Assembly: GCA_019421345.1 (NCBI GenBank)
Contig: JAHZFL010000016.1
Location: 1-52,877 of the forward strand
Source of the DNA: Roseburia sp.
GTDB taxonomy: Bacteria > Bacillota > Clostridia > Lachnospirales > Lachnospiraceae
Direction: 5' to 3'
DNA length: 52,877 nucleotides
This document shows positions 42,348 through 51,038 of the stretch, piece by piece. The translations under genes were made by a program, and so were the position numbers. Numbering within the stretch: the first letter of the stretch is position 1; every line of letters begins with the position of its first letter. The notes below the pieces were generated by a model. It saw nothing but the letters and a program-made list of their open reading frames with translations, searched no databases and was not told where the DNA came from.

Positions 42348-44009
42348 TTACTGCCAGCTCCACTCATCCACATTGTTTACGATCGACCAGCCGTGCCCGT
42401 GCGGATGCAGCTTTTGCTCAGCTACCTTAAGTCCGTCTCTCACAAAATAAAGATGGTCAATATTTGCAAACCATACCCACAGCGCCTCTCCGTTTGGTCC
42501 GACCGCCGCCTGTGCCTGCTGCCAAAGCGCATAGGATTCGTCCATATCGGTTGCCGCAAGCGCCTCGTCAAATAAGCGGTCTGTCTCCTCATTGGAATAG
42601 CCTGTATAATTACAGGCTCCATTCGTGTGATAAAGCTGATAATTTTCCACCGGAGAATTTGATCCCCAGCCCCAAATGATCGGATCAGAATACATCTTCA
42701 GATAAAGCTCATCCCAGCTGCCAAGTCCTTCATATAATACCTCGATCCCAAGCTCCCTCATCTGATTGGAAAACTCTGCAGTCAATGCCTGACGCACCGA
42801 ATCCGTTGACGGATAATAAACTGTAAATGATGCCGCTGTACCGTTTTTCTCCAGAATGCCGTCTCCGTCCGAATCCTTCCAGCCTCCATCTGCCAAAAGC
42901 TGCTTTGCCTTCTGTTCATCGTACGGCGCCTTCATATCGTCGCTCGACCATGGCATATTATCCGAAACGCTGTAAGCCACCTGTCCATAGCCATTTAGCA
43001 CATTGTCGATCATTGCCTCACGGTCCAGCCCATAGCTCATTGCCTGACGGATTGCCAGATCGCATGTCACGTCGTTTCCTCCTTCGTACACCATGTCGCC
43101 CTCCACCGTCACGTCATTTCCTGACGGAAGGGTCGGAAGCGAGATACCGCGGGAATCCACGGACTTACATGCGAGCAGCTCGTAGCCATCCACCTGCTCC
43201 TCGCTGTAGGTGGCAGAGGTATAGGCAATATCAACCTCTCCCGCCTTTGCTGCCGCAAGCGCCGCGTCCTCCTCCATAAACAAAATAATGACCGTTTTGA
43301 TATTCGGCGCTTTGCCGTAATAATCCGGGTTCGCCTCTAAAATTACCTGCTGCCCCCTGTCCCACTGCTTTAACAGATAGCGTCCCGAACCGATGGGATT
43401 CTCTCCATAAGCGCCAGCCTCATAGCAATGCTCCGGCACAATACCGAATACCGCAAGCGTGTACAAAAATGCATTGTACGGTTTCGTCAGATGAAACACA
43501 ACGGTCTTGTCATCCAGCGCCTCCACGCGCTCCAGCATACTAAGGTCTTCCTCCGAGTTTGCCGAAGCGAGCGCTGTATCAAACGTAAAAGCCACGTCAG
43601 CCGCAGTCAGAGGCTCGCCGTCCGAAAACTTTACATCCTCACGGATCGTAAACGTCCAGGTCAGCCCGTCCTCGCTGACCTGATAATCCGTCGCAAGATC
43701 GTTCTCAAACTCCATATCCGCAGTCGTGCGCAGAAGCGTTGACTGAATCAACGGCTCATGGCAATGCTCCCCGCAGCCCCAATTCACACACGGATCAAAG
43801 CCTGCCGCAGGCTCGGAGGTCGTCCCCATAGCCACGATCACCGTGTCCCTTTCCTCTGCCTGCGCTCCAATCTCCTGCTCGGTACTGCTGCCGCCTGTCT
43901 GCGTGACCGCCTCGTTTTGCCCGCCTGTCTGTGCACTGTCTCCACATCCCGCAAGAATCGAGATGCCAAGGATCAGCACACCAAGCGCCGCTGCCATTTT
44001 TCGTTTCAT
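42348..44009 (-). CDS. Family-5 substrate-binding lipoprotein (peptide/nickel class)
   Basis: This protein has 553 residues. The signal ends in the lipobox LAGC (19-22). The family-5 pattern is complete: TYxxREDVKFSDGEPLTAADVAFTFDTAL-like core, then GSGRYLLKQWDRGQQVILEANPDYYGKAPNIKTV and ADGGWKDSDGDGILEKNG. A notable segment near 75-90 reads DPCVNWGCGEHCHEPL, with three cysteines and two histidines next to the usual EPL motif, which could bind a metal ion; related clostridial proteins usually lack these cysteines as far as I recall. It is the first gene of the operon and sets its substrate. Nickel, another metal complex or a peptide all remain possible. Confidence 0.85.
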   Translation of the reverse strand: MKRKMAAALGVLILGISILAGCGDSAQTGGQNEAVTQTGGSSTEQEIGAQAEERDTVIVAMGTTSEPAAGFDPCVNWGCGEHCHEPLIQSTLLRTTADMEFENDLATDYQVSEDGLTWTFTIREDVKFSDGEPLTAADVAFTFDTALASANSEEDLSMLERVEALDDKTVVFHLTKPYNAFLYTLAVFGIVPEHCYEAGAYGENPIGSGRYLLKQWDRGQQVILEANPDYYGKAPNIKTVIILFMEEDAALAAAKAGEVDIAYTSATYSEEQVDGYELLACKSVDSRGISLPTLPSGNDVTVEGDMVYEGGNDVTCDLAIRQAMSYGLDREAMIDNVLNGYGQVAYSVSDNMPWSSDDMKAPYDEQKAKQLLADGGWKDSDGDGILEKNGTAASFTVYYPSTDSVRQALTAEFSNQMRELGIEVLYEGLGSWDELYLKMYSDPIIWGWGSNSPVENYQLYHTNGACNYTGYSNEETDRLFDEALAATDMDESYALWQQAQAAVGPNGEALWVWFANIDHLYFVRDGLKVAEQKLHPHGHGWSIVNNVDEWSWQ

Positions 44010-44102
44010 AACTTCTCCCCCTTGTCTCTTTGATTGCTTTTTTTCAGCTTAACAAAGTTCCCGTATGCCTACAAGCCCCGCCGGGGGATATAATTTTTGT
44101 TT

Positions 44103-45266
44103 TTAATAGGTATCAAGAAAATGATGACGCTCTCCCTGACACTTATAACCGATCACCGTGTCCAAATTGACATTTTCCATGCTTCGGAAAATATTCATCT
44201 CAATATATGGACTTTTTTTTCGCAGCTCTCGGATCAGCTCCTTAACCTCCGCACGCTTTGAACCCTTTTCTGTTCCGCCGCAGGAAGCGCAGCTCTCGGT
44301 CAGGCGGCAGGCGCATTGTATAAAATGAAGATCGTTATAATTCATCCAGTGTATGATGTCCTCCTCACGCACCAGATACATGGGGCGTATCAGCTCCATA
44401 CCCTCAAAATTCGTGCTGTGAAGCTTCGGCATCATCGTCTGAACCTGCGCGCCATAGAGCATTCCCATCAGGATCGTCTCGATCACATCATCAAAATGAT
44501 GCCCCAGCGCGATTTTATTGCATCCAAGCTCCTTTGCCTTACTGTACAGATGACCGCGGCGCATTCGTGCGCACAGATAGCAGGGCGATCCCTCCTCCCC
44601 TGCCACAATATCAAAAATCTCCGATTCAAATACGGTGATCGGCACATTTAAAATTTGGGCGTTGCTGCAGATGGTCTTATAATTCCAATCATTGTAGCCC
44701 GGATTCATCACCAGATAAACAACCTCAAAGTTTTTCTTTCCATGACGCTCCAGCTCCTGAAACAGCTTTGCCATCAGCATCGAATCCTTCCCGCCGGAAA
44801 TGCACACCGCAATCTTATCCCCGTCGCAGATCAACTCGTATTCATTGATCGCCTTTGTAAATTTGCGCCAGATGTCCTTGCGAAATTTTTTGACAATACT
44901 GTGCTCAATCTCCAGACATCGCTCGCGCTGTCTTACCTTTGCTTCGGTGTCCGTCCGATCCAGTTCCTCCATCGCATGGAGCAACTGATAACGTAAGTAG
45001 GAGCGGTAACCGCCGTCCAGACTGTACGCCTCATAGCCAAGCTCCTGCAGCTCCTGCGCAAGATCTCCGCTCACATCACCCGTATAACACATCAGATAAA
45101 TAGGTTTATCCTTCGGAAGCTCGCTCTGATGGTCCATTAACGCTTCCCACCAGATATGCTTTGCCCCCGGATAGGTTTCCTTACGAAAGTCTGCCTCCTT
45201 CCGCAGGTCTACCACAAGACTCTCTCTTGTTTCTTTCAATAATTCCTCTATCGTCTTTTCAAACAT
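44103..45266 (-). CDS. Rhodanese-TtcA fusion, tRNA 2-thiocytidine-type sulfurtransferase
   Basis: This protein has 387 residues. Residues 1-95 are a rhodanese domain with the persulfide cysteine in YLMCYTGDVSG. From about 140 the TtcA PP-loop ATPase follows: AVCISGGKDSML, then CYLCARMRRGHLY for the iron-sulfur cluster, ALGHHFDDVIETILMGM, PMYLVREEDII and a cysteine-rich CACRLTESCASCGG. TtcA thiolates cytidine 32 of tRNA; a built-in rhodanese could deliver the sulfur. The gene overlaps the tcdA-like gene by eight bases, making a tRNA-modification pair. The target base is inferred from the family. Confidence 0.87.
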   Translation of the reverse strand: MFEKTIEELLKETRESLVVDLRKEADFRKETYPGAKHIWWEALMDHQSELPKDKPIYLMCYTGDVSGDLAQELQELGYEAYSLDGGYRSYLRYQLLHAMEELDRTDTEAKVRQRERCLEIEHSIVKKFRKDIWRKFTKAINEYELICDGDKIAVCISGGKDSMLMAKLFQELERHGKKNFEVVYLVMNPGYNDWNYKTICSNAQILNVPITVFESEIFDIVAGEEGSPCYLCARMRRGHLYSKAKELGCNKIALGHHFDDVIETILMGMLYGAQVQTMMPKLHSTNFEGMELIRPMYLVREEDIIHWMNYNDLHFIQCACRLTESCASCGGTEKGSKRAEVKELIRELRKKSPYIEMNIFRSMENVNLDTVIGYKCQGERHHFLDTY

Positions 45267-46065
45267 CGTTCTTCCCTTTGCCTTCCATCCATAAATCCAT
45301 TACGACCTCCGATGCGATCAAAAGCCCTGCCGCGGACGGGACAAATGCCGCAGAGCCCGGCGTTGCCCGCCGCCTCGTCGACCGAAATTCCTGCGCCGCT
45401 GCCACATCCTCCATCTGTCTGTTTCCTGCTGTCTCTGCCGCTTCCTTCTGTTCCCCCGTATGCGCTTCCTCCTTAGGAACAAGCGGTTCTTCCTTAGAAT
45501 AAACGACCTTTAAATCCTTTATTCCGCGTTTTTTTAATTCCCTGCGCATCACGCGTGCCAGCGGGTCTACCGAGGTGCGGTAAATATCCGCTACCTGAAA
45601 TGCTGCGGAATTTAGCTTATTTCCCGCCCCCATGCTGCTGATCACAGGCGTGTTTGCTTTCTTTGCCTGCACGACCAGCGCAAGCTTTGCCGTCACGGTG
45701 TCGACCGCATCGACCACATAATCATACTGCGTAAAATCAAACTGCGCTTCTGTCTCCGGCAGATAAAAGCACTTATGCACCGTCACCTTGCACTCCGGGT
45801 TAATATCAAGAACCCTCTCCCGCATCACATCGACCTTATCTCGTCCAAGCGTGCTGTGCAGCGCGATGATCTGACGGTTTAAATTTGTCAGACAAACCTT
45901 ATCGTTGTCGATCAGATCCAATGCTCCGACGCCGCTGCGCGCCAATGCCTCCACGACGTAGCCGCCGACGCCTCCCACACCAAAAACAGCGACTCTCGCA
46001 CGCGAGAGCCGCTCTATCGCATCTTCTCCTACTAATAACGCCATTCTGGAAAATTGATTCTGCAT
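45259..46065 (-). CDS. tcdA: TcdA-like tRNA threonylcarbamoyladenosine dehydratase (E1-like)
   Basis: This 268-residue ThiF/E1-like adenylating enzyme has the nucleotide site VAVFGVGGVGGYVVEALARSG, then LIDNDKVCLTNLNRQ, DYVVDAVDTVTAKLAL and a closing PGSAAFVPSAAGLLIA. TcdA cyclises t6A at position 37 of tRNA. A stretch of about 35 extra acidic residues (KEEAHTGEQKEAAETAGNRQ) precedes the final motif. It follows nadA by 16 bases and overlaps the rhodanese-TtcA gene. Confidence 0.85.
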   Translation of the reverse strand: MQNQFSRMALLVGEDAIERLSRARVAVFGVGGVGGYVVEALARSGVGALDLIDNDKVCLTNLNRQIIALHSTLGRDKVDVMRERVLDINPECKVTVHKCFYLPETEAQFDFTQYDYVVDAVDTVTAKLALVVQAKKANTPVISSMGAGNKLNSAAFQVADIYRTSVDPLARVMRRELKKRGIKDLKVVYSKEEPLVPKEEAHTGEQKEAAETAGNRQMEDVAAAQEFRSTRRRATPGSAAFVPSAAGLLIASEVVMDLWMEGKGKNDV

Positions 46066-46081
46066 CCTTCCCTATTCCTTC

Positions 46082-47011
46082 CTATTTTGCAAGCTCAAGC
46101 ATCCACCAAAGCGGCGCTGCGGCGCGCTCCATAATCTCGTCGGACAGCTCAATCCTCTTTGCATCCATCTGGTCTGTACCAAGCTTCGTCAAAACGTCCA
46201 AAGCCTTAGCAACTGTCACACGCTTCATATTCGGGCAGAATTGCCTGTGCCCGACAGAATAAAATTTTTTCTCAGGATTCCTCTGCTGCAATTCAAAAAA
46301 CACGCCCATTTCTGTACAGATGATAAACTTTGTATGACTGCTCTTTGTCGCAAAATCAATGATTTCAGAGGTACTTCCCACAAAATCAGACAGCTCGATA
46401 ACCTCCTTTGTACACTCAGGATGCGTCAGAATCAACGCATCTGGATGAAGCGCTTTCGCCGCCCTTACATTTTCTTCCTCAATGCTTGTATGCACATGAC
46501 AAAATCCGTCATGGAAAATAAAGTTCTTCTCCGGCAGCTTTTCCGCCACATATCTGCCGAGATTGTTATCCGGCACAAAGAAAATGTTCTTCTCTTTGAT
46601 ATTGCTTACTACCTTTACCGCGTTCGAGGAGGTCACACAGACGTCCGAGACTGCCTTGATCTCCGCGGTAGAGTTCACATAGCACACAACCGACAAGTCC
46701 TCATACCGCCCGCGCACCTCGGCAATCTGCTCCCTTGTCACCATATGTGCCATCGGACAATCCGCGCACTCGTCCACCATTAACACTGTCTTTTTCGGAT
46801 TTAACAGCTTTGCGCTCTCGCCCATAAACCCAACCCCCGCAAAAAGGATCGTCTGCTGCGGCACATTTGTCGCAATCTTACTTAGATAAAAGGAATCGCC
46901 TACATAATCGGCAATCTCCTGCACCTCACCATCCACATAATAATGCGCCAAAATTACAACGTCCTTTTCCTTTTGTAGCTTTTTGATCTGATCTATTTTT
47001 TCCTTTTCCAT
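46082..47011 (-). CDS. nadA: Quinolinate synthase A
   Basis: The ATG at 47011 has GGAGG five bases upstream, giving 309 residues. NadA condenses iminoaspartate with dihydroxyacetone phosphate to quinolinate for NAD synthesis. Family marks are VVILAHYYVDGEVQEIADYVGDS, GVGFMGESAKLLNP, the cluster cysteines in DECADCPMAHM, HPECTKEV and QFCPNMKR, and SSNAVKVV. It heads a transcript with tcdA and the rhodanese-TtcA gene; nadB and nadC are not in the window. Confidence 0.95.
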   Translation of the reverse strand: MEKEKIDQIKKLQKEKDVVILAHYYVDGEVQEIADYVGDSFYLSKIATNVPQQTILFAGVGFMGESAKLLNPKKTVLMVDECADCPMAHMVTREQIAEVRGRYEDLSVVCYVNSTAEIKAVSDVCVTSSNAVKVVSNIKEKNIFFVPDNNLGRYVAEKLPEKNFIFHDGFCHVHTSIEEENVRAAKALHPDALILTHPECTKEVIELSDFVGSTSEIIDFATKSSHTKFIICTEMGVFFELQQRNPEKKFYSVGHRQFCPNMKRVTVAKALDVLTKLGTDQMDAKRIELSDEIMERAAAPLWWMLELAK

Positions 47012-47131
47012 CAAAACCTCCGTGCGCCTTAAAACCCGCAGTCATCCTCTGCGGCACTTTCGCTTTGCTTTCTCTTAAATTTGTTTGCTAATCTGTCTGT
47101 CGTCAATATCACATACCGACGCTACTCTGCT

Positions 47132-47160
47132 ATCATAACACTTTTTCTGCCAATCGCCAA
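47132..47160 (-). promoter_or_regulatory. nadA promoter
   Basis: On the minus strand TTGGCG (47155-47160) and TATGAT (47132-47137) are 17 bases apart, about 120 bases before nadA. The leader between contains a weak six-pair stem (CCGCAG/CTGCGG) and no NAD-repressor site I can name. The divergent interval 47012-47431 also holds the leader of the ECF gene. Confidence 0.6.
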
Positions 47161-47334
47161 CCTTAAAATCACGCGAAAAATGACGCGCTGCACTCCCTCC
47201 ATGCAAGCGATTTTTTGTCTGCTCCCATTTCGGTATTTCAAAACTGGTATGCTTAATATTACACAAACTGGCATTTTAAATTAATCCAGATACTGTGTAT
47301 GATAAGAAAAAATAAAAAGCAACCATTGACACGT

Positions 47335-47362
47335 CTATTTGTTTTCGGGCAGGAACAAATAG
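47335..47362 (+). promoter_or_regulatory. Leader hairpin ahead of the ECF transporter gene
   Basis: CTATTTGTT (47335-47343) and AACAAATAG (47354-47362) pair perfectly around the loop TTCGGGCAGG, with a further C/A-rich segment before the start codon. An upstream TATGAT with a TG extension near 47298 could be the minus-10 box, making this a structured 130-base leader. It matches no riboswitch class I know. Confidence 0.35.
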
Positions 47363-47431
47363 TCTTATGGCAGACACAAATGGAATGCTTGCGCGTGCCT
47401 GACCACAAACAGCCCAGAAATGAGGAATATT

Positions 47432-47971
47432 ATGCAAAAGATTTCATCTGACACCAAAACAGCCGCAGACGGTGTAACTATCCGCTTTTTAACTGTTACG
47501 GCGCTTTTTGTCGCACTGACCTATGTCTTTACCGCGTTTATCAACCTGCGGCTTCCGATTGCCGCAAACGGAGGGCTTATCCACCTCGGAAACGTTCCCC
47601 TTTTTCTCTGCGCGATCCTGTTCGGGAAAAAAAGCGGCGCGATTGCCGGCGGTGTGGGCATGGCGCTTTTCGACCTGCTTTCCGGTTGGACGGCATGGGC
47701 GCCCTTTACCTTACTAATCGTCGGACTTATGGGATTTACAGTGGGAGCCTTGACCGAAAAGCGCCACGGCTTTCGCCGTCTGCTTTCTGCACTTGTGCTT
47801 GCCGCCGTCATTAAGGTAGTCGGCTATTATCTCGCCGAGGTGATCTTATTCGGAAGCTGGCTGACTCCTGTCGCCTCAATCCCCGGAAACCTCATTCAGG
47901 TCGGTGTTGCAGCCGCCCTTGTACTTCCGATCGCAGCACCTCTCAGAAAGGCGGTGGCTTCTTATGTATAA
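47432..47971 (+). CDS. ECF transporter S-component, vitamin precursor type
   Basis: The ATG at 47432 (MQKISSDTK) has GAGG six bases upstream, giving 179 residues. Six hydrophobic segments are seen, with the S-component pattern TVTALFVALTYVFTAFINLRLP, ANGGLIHLGNVPLFLCAILFG, GGVGMALFDLLSGW and the C-terminal NLIQVGVAAALVLPI. It resembles the hydroxymethylpyrimidine/pyridoxine (HmpT/PdxU2) branch. S-components capture a vitamin and dock to a shared energising module encoded elsewhere. Its overlap with a PLP-dependent aminotransferase gene hints at a vitamin B6 substrate; nicotinate is an alternative given divergent nadA. Confidence 0.8.
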   Translation: MQKISSDTKTAADGVTIRFLTVTALFVALTYVFTAFINLRLPIAANGGLIHLGNVPLFLCAILFGKKSGAIAGGVGMALFDLLSGWTAWAPFTLLIVGLMGFTVGALTEKRHGFRRLLSALVLAAVIKVVGYYLAEVILFGSWLTPVASIPGNLIQVGVAAALVLPIAAPLRKAVASYV

Positions 47972-49115
47972 GCTGATGACTCCCGGTCCGACACAGATTC
48001 CGGAAAATGTACGCATGGCTCGAAGCATCCCCTGCACAAACCCTGACTTAGACGAAAGCTTCGTTTCTTTTTATAAGGAAACGTGTGAATTGATCAGTGC
48101 GCTTTTGCACACAAAAAACGAGACGCTGATCCTGAACGGCGAGGGGATTCTCGGATTGGAGGCAGCATGTGCCTCGCTGACGGAACCGGGCGACCGGGTA
48201 CTTGTCCTCGATAACGGAATCTACGGCAGGGGCTTCGCCGATTTTGTCAAACTGTATGGCGGCATTCCTGAAATTCTGCATTCCGATGAACTGACAGCAT
48301 TTCCCGCGGAAGTCCTTGAGGAGCATTTGAAAACGAATCATTCCTATGCCTATGCCACTCTCGTACATTGTGATACGCCAAGCGGTGTCCTCAACGATAT
48401 TCACACGCTTTGCCCGATTTTAAAAAAATACGGCATCCTTACCGTCGTTGATTCTGTTTCTGCTATGTTCGGCGAGGATGTGCGGACAGACGACGCCGAA
48501 ATTGACATTCTCTGCGGCGCTTCTCAAAAAGCGGTCTCCGCACCGCCGGGACTGACGTTTGTGACGATCAGTGAATCCGCAAAACAAAAAATGCGAAACC
48601 GCCGGACGCCGATTGCTTCCTTTTATGCGAACCTTCTGACATTTGAAGATTACTATGAAAAAAAATGGTTTCCTTATACTATGCCAATCAGTGATATTTA
48701 CGGGCTGCGTGCCGCTCTTGACGGCATAGCTGCGGATCGGGAGCTTCTGCTGCGCCATGCCCGTATTGGCGCCGCAACCCGTACAGCATTAACTGCCGCA
48801 GGACTTTCCCTCCATCTAAACGGCGGCTATTCCAATACGGTCACCGTCTTTGACATTCCACAGGAAACAACTGCGGATGCGATTCTTTCCATGATGAGAG
48901 ATTCCCATGGTATTCTTCTTTCCGGCTCTTTTGACGCGCTCGCCGGAAAGGTCATCCGTATCGGTCACATGGGCGCAAACGCCAATATCGCTGATATGAC
49001 CGTGACTATGGCGGCGCTCTCTGATACGTTGCAGACACTTGGTGTTCCCTTGCATGGCGCACTTGATCTTTTATTTCTGGAGACCTTTAAAGACCTGTCG
49101 GCACAGAAGCCGTAA
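47964..49115 (+). CDS. Class-V (alanine-glyoxylate type) PLP aminotransferase
   Basis: The ATG at 47964 overlaps the transporter gene by eight bases and gives 383 residues. It opens with the family mark LMTPGPTQIPENV. The PLP contacts are visible in NGEGILGLEAACASL, VHCDTPSGVLND, VDSVSAMFGED and the lysine in LCGASQKAVSAPPGL. The group includes serine/alanine-glyoxylate, aminoethylphosphonate and pyridoxamine-pyruvate transaminases. Translational coupling to a vitamin-type S-component makes the last of these an attractive but unproven choice. Confidence 0.87.
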   Translation: MYKLMTPGPTQIPENVRMARSIPCTNPDLDESFVSFYKETCELISALLHTKNETLILNGEGILGLEAACASLTEPGDRVLVLDNGIYGRGFADFVKLYGGIPEILHSDELTAFPAEVLEEHLKTNHSYAYATLVHCDTPSGVLNDIHTLCPILKKYGILTVVDSVSAMFGEDVRTDDAEIDILCGASQKAVSAPPGLTFVTISESAKQKMRNRRTPIASFYANLLTFEDYYEKKWFPYTMPISDIYGLRAALDGIAADRELLLRHARIGAATRTALTAAGLSLHLNGGYSNTVTVFDIPQETTADAILSMMRDSHGILLSGSFDALAGKVIRIGHMGANANIADMTVTMAALSDTLQTLGVPLHGALDLLFLETFKDLSAQKP

Positions 49116-49160
49116 CTAACATCTGTAAAATCTGCCGTGCTGCATCATATCAAGCAACAG

Positions 49161-49199
49161 GCGACACGCCTCGCGAACCGCTCTTATGTCAGATAAAAC
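49161..49199 (+). repeat. Dispersed intergenic repeat, copy B
   Basis: This copy matches 38028-38066 (about 32 of 39 positions, counted by eye). It lies 45 bases after the aminotransferase stop. The remaining gap 49200-49332 contains a nine-pair hairpin (GAATCCCGC/GCGGGATTC at 49207-49226) and GC-rich inverted segments, but no gene. Confidence 0.5.
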
Positions 49200-49332
49200 A
49201 ATAAAGAATCCCGCAAGCGGGATTCTCCGCCTGCGGCGGGTCGCATTTGCGACATAATTCCATTCCGCCGCAATGCGCTTCCCCATAGGCTTTTGCTTTA
49301 TAGGGGGCAAAGCAATTTCCTATGTCACAAAA

Positions 49333-49371
49333 AGCCCTGCGTGTCTTAGCTTTCCTAACACACACAGGGCT
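49333..49371 (-). terminator. Terminator of the small lipoprotein gene
   Basis: AGCCCTG/CAGGGCT plus an inner four-pair stem make a 12-step hairpin with one mismatch. On the minus strand it is followed by TTTTTG, 45 bases after the lipoprotein stop. Confidence 0.8.
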
Positions 49372-49415
49372 CTCCTGTCAGCACTTCTATGCAATTTTGA
49401 TCTGCCATACTCAAA

Positions 49416-49838
49416 CTACTGTGCAAGCTTCAGCGAAATAATCTCACCGGTAAACGCGTCTACCTCTGACAGCTCTCCCGTATACTCCATCACAACAGCA
49501 TCTCCTGCCTTTAGCTGGTCGTAACCCTGTGGAGCAGTTTCAAAGCCAATCGCGTAAGACTCGCCGCTATCACTTGTGAGGATAAACAGCATATCCTTCT
49601 TGTCCTCCAATTTACCGCTAACGGTCTTTGTCTCTCCTGTCGTTCCCGCCTGCGCCTGTGCATCTGACGAAATCTGCGTATCTGCTTCCATATTCGGCAC
49701 TTCCTCCTGCTGCGGTGTCTGCACACTGCTTTCCGGTGCTGCAGGTGGCTGGGTCGTTGTATCTTCCTTTCCGCAGCCGGTGAAAATCGTACCCATAATT
49801 CCCATTGTTACTAAAAGCATTGCAAATTGTTTTTTCAT
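49416..49838 (-). CDS. Small secreted lipoprotein
   Basis: The ATG at 49838 (MKKQFAMLL) follows AGAGG and gives 140 residues. The signal ends in the lipobox FTGC. A low-complexity Q/P/E-rich linker (about 25-65) leads to a small beta domain with VSGKLEDKKDMLFILTSDSG, ESYAIGF and GDAVVMEYTGEL, like an OB or YgdI-type fold. The function is unknown. It is monocistronic with its own terminator. Confidence 0.8.
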   Translation of the reverse strand: MKKQFAMLLVTMGIMGTIFTGCGKEDTTTQPPAAPESSVQTPQQEEVPNMEADTQISSDAQAQAGTTGETKTVSGKLEDKKDMLFILTSDSGESYAIGFETAPQGYDQLKAGDAVVMEYTGELSEVDAFTGEIISLKLAQ

Positions 49839-50046
49839 TTTTTCCTCTTTTCCGCGCCCTTGCGCCTTTTTATTCATTTTCTTTATACAAAAGATTAGAC
49901 CTTAGCGCATTGAAAAAAGTTTCATACGATTAAAATTTTATGCGTATGCAAAAGACTTGTATCCTAATGCCCAAACACTTCGTGTTCCTGCCGGATAGCT
50001 CCGTATTTTTCCGCATCACTATCTGCCTTTGGAAAAACAGAACCTG

Positions 50047-50850
50047 CTATTTGTTCTCTGTCTCTGTCAAAAAAGGCGTTGCTCCATATACTGCAAGCAC
50101 ACCATAATACTCAGATACTATGCTGTCATCCAGCGTATACATGCCAACATCCTCAACTCCATATCTTAAAAGGTAGTAATCTAAGTCGTGAAGGATTTTA
50201 TAAATGCTGTTCACATAATGCATCTCGTGTGTTTCTTCTGCTAACCTTGTCAAGTCCATCAACTGCTGAAGGTCGGCAATCAGCAGTTCATTATGCACGG
50301 ACTTTTGCATATCCGCAATAAGATCAATAAAATTAGTGGCGTCAAATCTGTTATAGTCCATGACTGGCTCGCCATATTTTTCATAAAATTCACTTTTAGA
50401 AATCCCCTCGTCCGCCATAATTGCTTTGCGTTCTACAGCACTTCCTTCATAAGACCAACCTATTTGTATCTCCCCTTTTTGCGTAAAATAATTCCAATAC
50501 AAACTCTCATGATCCGACAGCTTATCAAAAATGTGTTCATACAAATAAGCCGATTCCATCCGAAGATTGGCAACCTTGATATTTTCAGTCAGCCTTTCTA
50601 TCTCCTCCGCTGACATCCCTTCTAATACAGTCTCCCGCATAGCTATCACTTCTTCTTTTGAAGGAACATCAATTTCTGTGGCAGCTTGTACTTCCGTACT
50701 ATCCTCTGTCGCATACTCAGACGCATCCCCTGCAACTGTAACCCGCTGTTGTGTTTTTGCAAGCGGCTCATTCTTACCACAGGCAGATAGGATCAAACAT
50801 CCAACTAAAGCAAACGTCATTACTCCTGTCTTCTTGATCCGTGTCCCCAT
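50047..50850 (-). CDS. Lipoprotein of unknown function
   Basis: The ATG at 50850 (MGTRIKKTGVM) follows GGGGGA and gives 267 residues. The signal ends in LSAC. The mature part is helical (VIAMRETVLEGMSAEEIERLTENIKVANLRME, DLIADMQKSVHNELLIADLQQLMDL) without known motifs. It is probably surface-anchored. The helices around YLYEHIFDKLSDHESLYWNY suggest a globular helical domain. A promoter is found upstream (50909-50936). Confidence 0.8.
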   Translation of the reverse strand: MGTRIKKTGVMTFALVGCLILSACGKNEPLAKTQQRVTVAGDASEYATEDSTEVQAATEIDVPSKEEVIAMRETVLEGMSAEEIERLTENIKVANLRMESAYLYEHIFDKLSDHESLYWNYFTQKGEIQIGWSYEGSAVERKAIMADEGISKSEFYEKYGEPVMDYNRFDATNFIDLIADMQKSVHNELLIADLQQLMDLTRLAEETHEMHYVNSIYKILHDLDYYLLRYGVEDVGMYTLDDSIVSEYYGVLAVYGATPFLTETENK

Positions 50851-50908
50851 AATTATTTCCCCCGTCCAAACTCCGCCTTCCTTTATGCGCCTCATTGTCC
50901 ATATTTTT

Positions 50909-50936
50909 ATTATACAAAACAAACTGTCACACGCAA
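50909..50936 (-). promoter_or_regulatory. Promoter of the helical lipoprotein gene
   Basis: On the minus strand TATAAT (50909-50914) has TTGCGT (50931-50936) 16 bases upstream. The minus-10 box is perfect, the minus-35 weaker. Confidence 0.55.
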
Positions 50937-50986
50937 TACAAAATTTATAGCTTTAAAATACAGCCACAATCGGCCTTTGCATATAC

Positions 50987-51018
50987 AAAAGGGCTTTCCG
51001 AAAAATCGGAAAGCCCCA
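50987..51018 (-). terminator. Terminator left from a tuf gene
   Basis: GGGCTTTCCGA and TCGGAAAGCCC form a perfect 11-pair stem around a short A loop. On the minus strand it is followed by TTTTG, just after the EF-Tu remnant stop. Confidence 0.85.
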
Positions 51019-51038
51019 TAAAATCTGACTTTTATTGA

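Noticed and set aside
44040..44102. CCCCGCCGGGG hairpin as terminator of the rhodanese-TtcA transcript
   Set aside because: The stem is short and no T run follows it on the minus strand.
47281..47431. A known riboswitch (TPP, THF, preQ1, NAD) ahead of the ECF gene
   Set aside because: I could not match the conserved cores of these classes; only a simple hairpin is visible.
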